DNA from: Candidatus Cloacimonadota bacterium
GTDB lineage: Bacteria > Cloacimonadota > Cloacimonadia > Cloacimonadales > TCS61
Assembly (NCBI GenBank): GCA_029932755.1
Contig: JAOZPK010000108.1
Location: forward strand, 1-5,254
Length of the DNA stretch: 5,254 nt
Reading direction: 5' to 3'
Position 1 is the stretch's first letter. Every line of letters begins with the position of its first letter. The notes under the pieces are model-generated. The model made no database searches and was not told the origin of the DNA. It saw only the letters and a list, made by a program, of their open reading frames with translations. Below, piece after piece: positions 1-5,254 of the stretch. Both the position numbers and the translations under genes were made by a program.

Positions 1-90
1 TTCTGCTCCAGCCAGTCTATAAGCGGCTGCAAGTTCTTCCTCACAGTTAATTCCGTATCCAGTAATTACTAATGCTTTTACTTTTTTCAT
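1..90 (-). CDS. purQ: Phosphoribosylformylglycinamidine synthase glutaminase subunit PurQ, N-terminal 30 residues (3' end off window)
   Basis: PurQ is the class I glutamine amidotransferase subunit of FGAM synthase. It releases ammonia from glutamine and passes it to PurL for the FGAR to FGAM step in the cytoplasm. The visible 30 codons are open to the left edge and begin MKKVKALVITGYGINCEEEL. This is the first beta strand and the conserved G-x-GINCE-E loop at the start of PurQ proteins, followed by a helix with the family's A-x-x-LAGA pattern. The catalytic Cys-His-Glu residues lie beyond the window, so activity cannot be judged. The ATG overlaps the purL stop as ATGA, which implies translational coupling. 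A purine-rich AAAAGGG sits five bases upstream, inside the purL end. Position straight after purL, whose product has no glutaminase domain, strongly supports the call. Confidence 0.9.
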   Translation of the reverse strand, partial: MKKVKALVITGYGINCEEELAAAYRLAGAE

Positions 91-3074
91 TTATACCCTT
101 TTCCCCAAGCACTTTGCAGATCATTCGTACTTGAATCGATCAATTTTATTTCATTAGAATTTATTATTAAATTATTGTTTGAAGTTACCTTTCCAAGATG
201 GAAAGCATCATCAGTTAATATTTCTTCAAATCTTTTCTTATCTTCAGGATTTATTGAAACAACAAATCTGGAATGAGATTCAGAGAAAAGTGCTGCATTG
301 ATACCAATATTTGATAAAGTTCCAAGTTCAATATCAGCACCAAAATTGTCTGTGAATGTACATTCGGTTATAGCAGTTGCTAATCCTCCGTCAGATAGAT
401 CATGACAAGAAGCAATTAGCGCAAGGTCGTTTGCTTTCATTATTTTCTTATAGAGTCTGTTTGCATTCTCTCTTCTAACTTTTGGAACATTTGCTCCGAG
501 TTCCCCAAATAATTTATAGAATTCCGAAGCACCAAGTTCGTCATAAGTTTTTCCAATTTGATATATCAAGTCTCCATCCGCTTTGAAATTACTGGTTATT
601 GTTTTACGAACATCGTCAATTTTTGCAACCATTGAATAAAGAATTGTGGGAGGAACAGAAATTTTAATATCTCCGGATTTAAAATCATTCTTCATGCTGT
701 CTTTACCTGAGGTCATGGGAATATTATAGAAAGTAGACATATCAAAAAGTGCTTTATTCATCTGCACAAGTTTTGCTAACTTTAATTTTCCATCAGGATT
801 TGTAACCGGATCAAAAGCGGAATCAGGCACACAGAAATTATCATTCACAGTCCAGAATCTATTTGTATCGTCATTAATATCAGGAAGTTTTCCCCCAACC
901 GAGATTATCTGTCGCATCGCTTCATCAAATGCTCCAGCACTCATCTCGTAGGCATCAATATCTCCGAATTTAGGACAAATTCCATTAGAAATTGCAATAC
1001 CTTCAAAGCTGTTAAAATTCAATCTCATCACAGCCGCATCTTGTGGAGATTTTCCATCTGCTCCCATCAAAGGTTTAATAATTGTTTTTCCTTTCACTTC
1101 ATGATCGTATTGCCTGATCACATCTTCTCGGGAACAAATATTATCACTTTTCATAAGTTTAATTAAAATTTCATTGTAATCTAGGTTGGAAGGAATTGCC
1201 GGTTCATTAAGTTTCGGTTTCTTCCATTCAGCTTCCATATATTTTTTAGGAACCCCTTCATGTAGAAATTTCATATCGAGATAAGCAACTTTTTTATCAT
1301 CATATCTAACATCAATAAATCCGGTTGAAGAAAATTTACCAATATATGAAAGTTCTACTTCCCTATCTTCTGCAAGTTCGAAAAGTGCCTTTTTATTATG
1401 CTCTTCCACAACTAGTGTCATACGTTCCTGAGATTCAGAAACATAAATCTCCCAAGGTCTTAAATTTGCATATTTTAGTGGAACTTTCTCCAAGTTTACA
1501 ATCGCTCCACCTGTAATTTCAGCAAGCTCTCCTACAGATGATGATAATCCTCCGGCACCGTTATCAGTTGAACATTTTATCAATCCACGCTCAGCTGCTT
1601 CCTGTAAATAATCACTCAGTAATTTTTGTGTGATCGGACTGCCGATCTGAACGGCTGATTGCGGAGAATGTTCATCTATTTCTGCCGATGAAAAAGTTGC
1701 ACCGTGAATTCCGTCTTTACCTACACGACCACCAGCCATGATTATCAAATCTCCATCATCAATGGGTTTAAGCCAGGAATTCACTCCTGCAAATTGATAT
1801 GGCATCACTCCACCAGTTCCGCAATATACCAGCGGTTTCCCGCTGTAACGATCATCAAAAATGATCGAGCCGTTCACAGTAGGAACACCTGATTTATTTC
1901 CACCATCCTCGATACCATGTCTCACGCCTTCAAAGATACGTTTCGGGTGCAGCTGACCAGGTAATAATTCTTTATCATATTTGGGAGGTCCAAAGCAGAG
2001 AACATTTGTATTAAAAAGTAGTTTTCCACCACCAATACCAGTTCCGAGTGGATCACGATTATTTCCAAGAATTCCGGTAATAGCTCCACCGTAAGGATCG
2101 ATAGCAGATGGAGAATTATGAGTTTCTACCTTCCAAACAAAAACCGATTCATCATCAATCTTCACAACACCTGCATTATCCGTGAATATCTTAAGCAGCC
2201 AGTTATTTCCGGCATTTTTCAATCTCTCACGAACGATCTCTGTTGATTGACGAATATATGTTTTAAAGAGAGAATCTATAGTTTCTTCTTCACCTGTTTC
2301 AAGATTCTTATAATTGATACTTGCAGAGAATTCTTTGTGTTTGCAGTGTTCACTCCAAGTTTGAGCCAATACTTCCATTTCGCAATCTGTTGGTTTTTCA
2401 GGTAGAGCATTTTGCTTTCGAATAGCTCTTGTTCTATTCTGCAAATAATATTCTCTAATTGCTTTCATCTCTTCCAAATTCAATGATAAAAGCATATCTT
2501 TAGAAATCTTTTGCAAAGCATCATCATCTACATCAAGATCTACTGTTCGTTGTTCATTGTCGGAAACGATTTGCACTTCAGGAATATATTCAACTTTTCC
2601 TGTAAATTTACCGTATTCAAAATGTTGAATAAGTTTGTTCCCAAGCAATTCTTCAGCCAATTTCTTAAGTAAATTGTCATCAAGCTCGTTCTCGAAAAGA
2701 TAGAGATCTTCTGTATAAATGTGTTGTGTATTTGTATCAAGGTCAAGATCAAGAATATCCATCAATGTCTTCTGAGCTGAAATTCCCTCATCATCAGTAA
2801 CGCCGGGCTGTTTTGCTACCAAAACAAATGACTTATAAAACGTATCCTGATAAAATGAATTAATATAAACATCATGAATGATATCATCTCTCAAACCCAA
2901 ATTTGCAAATCGTGAAATCTGCTCCTCATTTAAGTCATACATCACATTGAAGATCTTTCCGGTTTTCACTTTTCCAGTATTTATGTTAAGGAAGCTTTGG
3001 GCTATTTTTTGAATCTTTTCTCCCTGAACATCTTTAATGTGATCTTTTAAAATTATTTGAATTTGATTTTTCAA
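87..3074 (-). CDS. purL: Phosphoribosylformylglycinamidine synthase, PurS-like/PurL fusion (PurSL type)
   Basis: ATP-dependent FGAM synthase subunit: FGAR plus ammonia (from PurQ) gives FGAM, fourth step of IMP synthesis. Numbering is from the TTG at 3074 (995 aa). Residues 5-74 and 80-169 each look like a PurS module: a beta strand, a D-x-x-G turn (KDVQGE; PGVTDDEG), a helix and later strands. The linker LSLNLEEMKAIREYY is at 196-210. The synthetase core follows: TWSEHCKHK 239-247 with the family's catalytic His at 243, ETHNSPSAIDPYGGA 317-331, GGRVGKDGIHGATFSS 448-463, DNGAGGLSSS 504-513 and SESQERM 546-552. The second half has RQYDHEVKG 654-662, SGKDSMKNDF 789-798, HDLSDGGLATAI 891-902 and SESHSRFVVSI 931-941. 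The protein ends without a glutaminase domain, matching the separate purQ. Small PurL proteins are near 720-770 aa and one-piece enzymes near 1,300, so this is an intermediate form. The start is uncertain: a TTG at 3095 would add seven residues and overlap purM by 11 bases, but it has no Shine-Dalgarno. The TTG at 3074 follows GGAGAGG and starts just before the first PurS strand. The frame is intact throughout. Confidence 0.95.
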   Translation of the reverse strand: MKNQIQIILKDHIKDVQGEKIQKIAQSFLNINTGKVKTGKIFNVMYDLNEEQISRFANLGLRDDIIHDVYINSFYQDTFYKSFVLVAKQPGVTDDEGISAQKTLMDILDLDLDTNTQHIYTEDLYLFENELDDNLLKKLAEELLGNKLIQHFEYGKFTGKVEYIPEVQIVSDNEQRTVDLDVDDDALQKISKDMLLSLNLEEMKAIREYYLQNRTRAIRKQNALPEKPTDCEMEVLAQTWSEHCKHKEFSASINYKNLETGEEETIDSLFKTYIRQSTEIVRERLKNAGNNWLLKIFTDNAGVVKIDDESVFVWKVETHNSPSAIDPYGGAITGILGNNRDPLGTGIGGGKLLFNTNVLCFGPPKYDKELLPGQLHPKRIFEGVRHGIEDGGNKSGVPTVNGSIIFDDRYSGKPLVYCGTGGVMPYQFAGVNSWLKPIDDGDLIIMAGGRVGKDGIHGATFSSAEIDEHSPQSAVQIGSPITQKLLSDYLQEAAERGLIKCSTDNGAGGLSSSVGELAEITGGAIVNLEKVPLKYANLRPWEIYVSESQERMTLVVEEHNKKALFELAEDREVELSYIGKFSSTGFIDVRYDDKKVAYLDMKFLHEGVPKKYMEAEWKKPKLNEPAIPSNLDYNEILIKLMKSDNICSREDVIRQYDHEVKGKTIIKPLMGADGKSPQDAAVMRLNFNSFEGIAISNGICPKFGDIDAYEMSAGAFDEAMRQIISVGGKLPDINDDTNRFWTVNDNFCVPDSAFDPVTNPDGKLKLAKLVQMNKALFDMSTFYNIPMTSGKDSMKNDFKSGDIKISVPPTILYSMVAKIDDVRKTITSNFKADGDLIYQIGKTYDELGASEFYKLFGELGANVPKVRRENANRLYKKIMKANDLALIASCHDLSDGGLATAITECTFTDNFGADIELGTLSNIGINAALFSESHSRFVVSINPEDKKRFEEILTDDAFHLGKVTSNNNLIINSNEIKLIDSSTNDLQSAWGKGYK
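96..102 (-). promoter_or_regulatory. Probable purQ ribosome binding site
   Basis: On the minus strand AAAAGGG lies five bases before the purQ ATG, within the last codons of purL. It is a weak Shine-Dalgarno match (AAGGG rather than AAGGAG), so reinitiation through the ATGA overlap probably contributes to purQ translation. Confidence 0.5.
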
Positions 3075-3076
3075 AT

Positions 3077-3083
3077 CCTCTCC
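3077..3083 (-). promoter_or_regulatory. Ribosome binding site that decides the purL start
   Basis: GGAGAGG on the minus strand sits between the purM stop (TAA, 3087-3085) and the TTG at 3074. Its GGAG core is five bases from that TTG, whereas it lies downstream of the alternative TTG at 3095 and cannot serve it. It is the main reason to start purL at 3074. Confidence 0.6.
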
Positions 3084-3084
3084 A

Positions 3085-4152
3085 TTATATATCAAAAATT
3101 AATTTCTGTGAATTTGCACCTTTTGAGTTAATTATAATCTTTTTATCTTCAATGATACTACCTACAATTTTAGCTTCACAAGATAATGCGTTAAGAACAA
3201 TATCTGCATCTTCTTTATCAACAACTAGCATCATTCCATTACCCATGTTCCAGGTTTTATACGCTTCAGCCTCGGAAACATTCCCAATTTTTTGAATCTC
3301 ATTTACCATCACAGATGGAGGGAAAAGATCGTTGAAATCAGCTCCCAATCCAGTCTGTTTCAAAATCCGATTGAAATTTCCGGGGATTCCACCGCCCGTA
3401 ATATGCGCGATTCCCTTAATATTAAGCTTACGTTCTTCTCCAAATCTTCCCAGTAAATCTAACAGAGCTGCAGAATAAATTATTGATGGTTCTAATATCA
3501 TCTCTCCCCAACTCTTTCCAAAGGGAGAAGGTTTATTATATACATTTTCGTCAAATTCTTTTTCAAGGATATATCTTACGAGTGAAAAGCCATTAGAACG
3601 GAATCCCTTTTCATGTAAAGCAATGATCATATCCCCTGGTTTTATCTCATTTCCTGTAATAGTTTTATCTTTTTCCAGAACACCAACAGCAGTTGCATTC
3701 CAAACATTGCCATTAACAGATCTTCCAACTTCGGCAATCTCCCCACCGGGGATAACAACCTTTTGCTCAATGCAAGCTTTTGCCAGTCCTTTCATAAGAT
3801 CATGAATGATATCAGGATCAATTTTATTTGTATCAAGTGTATTGGTGATAGAAATTGTTTCTGCTCCAAGACAGATAGCATCATCAGCAACCATAGCCAA
3901 CAGATCAAACCCTAGTGTATCAAATTTTCCAATGCGCTCTGCAACTTCCATCTTTGTGCCTACGCCATCATCACCTTGAACTATATAGAAATCACCCATA
4001 TCCAGCGTTCCGGCAAATGAGCCTTCATCAGTGACAGGTTCACCGATCATATTCTTCCGTGAAGAAAAGGTCGTTTTGGCAAAAATATAGGCAATCTTAG
4101 AGGCTCTATCACCCATCTTAATGTCTACACCGGCTTTTTTATAATCAGCCAT
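3085..4152 (-). CDS. purM: Phosphoribosylformylglycinamidine cyclo-ligase (AIR synthetase) PurM
   Basis: PurM closes the imidazole ring: FGAM plus ATP gives AIR, using the product of the PurL/PurQ step encoded just downstream. The 355-aa protein is close to the family's usual 340-350. It starts YKKAGVDIKMGDRAS (4-18), the standard PurM opening. Next come DDGVGTKMEVAERIGKFDTLG at 61-81 (nucleotide and substrate loop), VIPGGEIAEVG 133-143, GFRSNGFSLVRYIL 183-196, HITGGGIPGNFNRIL 250-264 and WNMGNGMMLVV 301-311. These match PurM in order and spacing. Several are divergent: the usual ND-x-x-x-x-GAEP-x-FFLDY stretch reads ADDAICLGAETISITNTLD (89-107), and GGETAEMPG reads GGEIAEVGR. The ATG at 4152 has an AAGGAG five bases upstream and a correctly placed N-terminus, so the start is secure. 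It follows guaB after 139 bp and leads into purL with a gap of ten bases. A more distant PurM-superfamily enzyme is possible but unlikely given the context. Confidence 0.94.
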   Translation of the reverse strand: MADYKKAGVDIKMGDRASKIAYIFAKTTFSSRKNMIGEPVTDEGSFAGTLDMGDFYIVQGDDGVGTKMEVAERIGKFDTLGFDLLAMVADDAICLGAETISITNTLDTNKIDPDIIHDLMKGLAKACIEQKVVIPGGEIAEVGRSVNGNVWNATAVGVLEKDKTITGNEIKPGDMIIALHEKGFRSNGFSLVRYILEKEFDENVYNKPSPFGKSWGEMILEPSIIYSAALLDLLGRFGEERKLNIKGIAHITGGGIPGNFNRILKQTGLGADFNDLFPPSVMVNEIQKIGNVSEAEAYKTWNMGNGMMLVVDKEDADIVLNALSCEAKIVGSIIEDKKIIINSKGANSQKLIFDI

Positions 4153-4157
4153 TTAAA

Positions 4158-4163
4158 CTCCTT
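4158..4163 (-). promoter_or_regulatory. purM ribosome binding site
   Basis: A perfect AAGGAG on the minus strand lies five bases before the purM ATG. It is the strongest Shine-Dalgarno in the window and fits independent initiation after the spacer that separates purM from guaB. Confidence 0.8.
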
Positions 4164-4188
4164 ATTTTAACAACGAACAAAAACCAAC

Positions 4189-4214
4189 CACTGAGATCAC
4201 TGAGATCACTGAGA
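4189..4214. repeat. 9-bp tandem repeat, about 2.9 copies
   Basis: The plus strand holds CACTGAGAT twice in full (4189-4197, 4198-4206) and then CACTGAGA (4207-4214) without a mismatch. It lies in the guaB-purM spacer, 37 bp upstream of the purM start. The units are not codon-related to any gene here. Short CACTGAGA or CACAGAGA-type intergenic repeats are remembered from several environmental Bacteroidota and Cloacimonadota genomes; that link is from memory. Function is unknown. Confidence 0.85.
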
Positions 4215-4217
4215 AAT

Positions 4218-4233
4218 CTCCTCTTGAGAGGAG
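4218..4233. other. Short perfect inverted repeat (6-bp stem, 4-base loop)
   Basis: CTCCTC-TTGA-GAGGAG on the plus strand folds into a six-pair stem with a four-base loop, with the same fold on the minus-strand transcript. It is 58 bases past the guaB stop. In the transcript direction the stem is followed by AUUUCUCAG, which has only three U in a row, so it is at best a weak terminator or an RNA processing site between guaB and purM. Confidence 0.5.
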
Positions 4234-4235
4234 TA

Positions 4236-4247
4236 CAACTTTAGTTG
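4236..4247. other. Second short inverted repeat in the guaB-purM spacer
   Basis: CAAC-TTTA-GTTG is a palindromic 12-mer just beside the CTCCTC/GAGGAG stem. Four G/C or A/T pairs with a four-base loop make a marginal hairpin alone, but the two adjacent inverted repeats and the tandem repeat together look like one intergenic element rather than chance. Confidence 0.4.
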
Positions 4248-4291
4248 GGAGGTGTGTCATGCAAATAAATAATCAAACATTACTATCTCAA

Positions 4292-5254
4292 TTACTCAGA
4301 TGAATTATAATCTTGATTATCCATATTCTCTGTGCTTAAATAAATATCGTGCGGTTTACCTTCCCGGATAGAAAGAGCAGATACTACCTCGAGTTCTGCC
4401 AGGTTGTGAAATTCAGGAATATTCATTGCACCGCAAGTTCCCATTGAAGATTTTATCTTTGCCAGTGTTTCTTCCAGGTTATCTCGTAAATGACCGGCAT
4501 ACTCTACCAAACCTTCCACGCCTTCCACAAATTTACCCTGATTATAACGTCTTGCTTTCCAGTTTTGAGCTCTTGCAGAACCTTCTCCCCAATATGGTTT
4601 CATCACACGATTATTTACGACGATCTTATCTGTTGGTGATTCTTCCATTCTGGCAAAATAACGACCCATCATCACATAATCTGCTCCAAGTGCTAAAGCA
4701 ATAGTTACGTCTTTTGTGCTTGTAACTCCACCATCAGCTGCAATTGGAATATATCTGCCAGTTTCTTTAAAATATTTATCTCTCTCTTTTACAACATTAA
4801 TTATTGTGGTTGCAAGCCCTCGACCGGTTCCTTTTTGCTCTTGGGTAATACAGATCGAGCCACCGCCCATTCCCACCTTTATTGCCTTTGCACCAGCTTC
4901 AACCAAAAAGCGGAAACCTTCTTTAGTAATTATGTTACCACCGATCACAGGAATTTGTGGATAATTGTCATTAATCCATTTAATAGCATCAGCTTGATAT
5001 TGTGTATATCCATCAGAAGAATCTATCGCAATAATATCAACTTCCGCTTTAACTAATGTTTTAACCCGCTCTTTGTAATCATGTGTATTTATTGCAGCAA
5101 CAGAGATCAATCTTTTCATTTCATCGTGAATTTCCAACGGAAAATCTAATTGATCATTTATATCTTTTCTAAAAACCATTGATGTAATTTTTCCTTCATC
5201 ATCCAGAATTGGTAAGACAGATTTATGACTTTCTAAAAGTGCTCTGTTTGCTTC
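4292..5254 (-). CDS. guaB: Inosine-5'-monophosphate dehydrogenase, Tritrichomonas-like type (5' end off window)
   Basis: IMP dehydrogenase oxidises IMP to XMP with NAD, the committed step to GMP. The frame is open to the right edge, so the ATG at 5179 is internal and not the start. Of 320 visible residues, about 1-32 are the end of a CBS domain (KSVLPILDDEGKI then a V-x-RKDI close). The catalytic barrel follows: AIDSSDGYTQYQ, PVIGGNI, KVGMGGGSICITQEQKGTGR with the expected catalytic Cys at visible residue 135 (codon 4852-4850), IAADGG, MMGRYFARMEESPT, YWGEGSARAQNW and an Arg-Arg-Tyr flap around 4552-4544 that supplies the family's catalytic Arg-Tyr pair. EGVEGLVEYAG and KIKSSMGTCGA follow. 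Standard bacterial enzymes read GSICTTR and GSLFAGT; the SICITQEQKG, GRYFARMEESPT and YWGEGS wording matches the Tritrichomonas foetus enzyme as recalled. All visible active-site elements are present. The protein ends with a short acidic tail after HDIYL. The roughly 180 missing N-terminal residues lie off the window. Confidence 0.94.
   Translation of the reverse strand, partial: EANRALLESHKSVLPILDDEGKITSMVFRKDINDQLDFPLEIHDEMKRLISVAAINTHDYKERVKTLVKAEVDIIAIDSSDGYTQYQADAIKWINDNYPQIPVIGGNIITKEGFRFLVEAGAKAIKVGMGGGSICITQEQKGTGRGLATTIINVVKERDKYFKETGRYIPIAADGGVTSTKDVTIALALGADYVMMGRYFARMEESPTDKIVVNNRVMKPYWGEGSARAQNWKARRYNQGKFVEGVEGLVEYAGHLRDNLEETLAKIKSSMGTCGAMNIPEFHNLAELEVVSALSIREGKPHDIYLSTENMDNQDYNSSE

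Noticed and set aside
1325..1892. Plus-strand open frames of about 60 codons opposite purL
   Set aside because: They are antisense to a highly conserved part of the PurL core and encode no recognisable protein.
2099..2125. HNSP instead of HNHP in the PurL nucleotide-binding motif, as a sign of an inactive enzyme
   Set aside because: ETHNSPSA is, as recalled, the normal form in PurSL-type and many archaeal PurL proteins, and all other motifs are intact.
2540..2752. Minus-strand 70-codon frame inside purL in another frame
   Set aside because: It is a shadow of the PurS-like part of purL, whose own frame is intact and recognisable across this stretch, so it is not a sign of a frameshift.
4164..4190. 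TAAAAT as a -10 box for a purM promoter
   Set aside because: It sits directly against the Shine-Dalgarno, so a transcript would start within or after the ribosome binding site. No TTGACA-like box lies 16-18 bases upstream.
4211..4233. CTCCTC/GAGGAG hairpin as a rho-independent terminator for guaB
   Set aside because: The stem is only six pairs and is followed by AUUUCUCAG with no real U-tract, so it is listed only as an inverted repeat.
4259..4303. Plus-strand 14-codon frame beginning MQINNQTLL, with GGGAGG seven bases upstream
   Set aside because: Very short, runs into the 3' end of guaB on the opposite strand, no recognisable peptide. The GGAGG is more simply part of the spacer's repeat element.
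4426..5056. Three plus-strand open frames of 73-92 codons opposite guaB
   Set aside because: They mirror the conserved IMP dehydrogenase barrel and have no plausible start context or domain.

Overview
The window is a tightly packed stretch of purine biosynthesis genes, all on the minus strand. Read in the direction of transcription (right to left) the order is guaB (5' end off the right edge), purM, purL, purQ (3' end off the left edge). Almost every base is coding. The only gap is a 139-bp spacer between guaB and purM. No mobile element, RNA gene or CRISPR array is visible.

Region by region: 4292-5254 is the C-terminal two thirds of an IMP dehydrogenase, starting inside the CBS domain. 4153-4291 is a spacer with a 9-bp tandem repeat, two short inverted repeats and a good purM ribosome binding site. 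3085-4152 is purM (AIR synthetase). 87-3074 is a long purL whose N-terminus looks like two PurS-like modules in tandem, fused to the synthetase core. 1-90 is the first 30 codons of purQ, the glutaminase subunit, joined to purL by an ATGA overlap. PurL (with its built-in PurS-like part) and PurQ together convert FGAR to FGAM, PurM closes the ring to AIR, and GuaB commits the end product IMP to guanine nucleotides. The cluster therefore groups two consecutive mid-pathway steps with the first step of the GMP branch.

The DNA is AT-rich and the gene starts and Shine-Dalgarno sites are bacterial. The IMP dehydrogenase belongs to the unusual bacterial type best known from the protozoan Tritrichomonas foetus, and the PurL is of the PurSL type with an HNSP rather than HNHP motif. 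This suggests an anaerobic, low-GC, probably uncultured bacterium. The intergenic repeat style recalls Cloacimonadota or other FCB-group genomes, but that placement is a guess from memory and cannot be settled from this window.

Nothing here looks like a wholly new system. The points worth a second look are the domain architecture of PurL, the unclear purL start, the eukaryote-linked IMPDH type, the divergent PurM motifs, and the repeat-bearing spacer.
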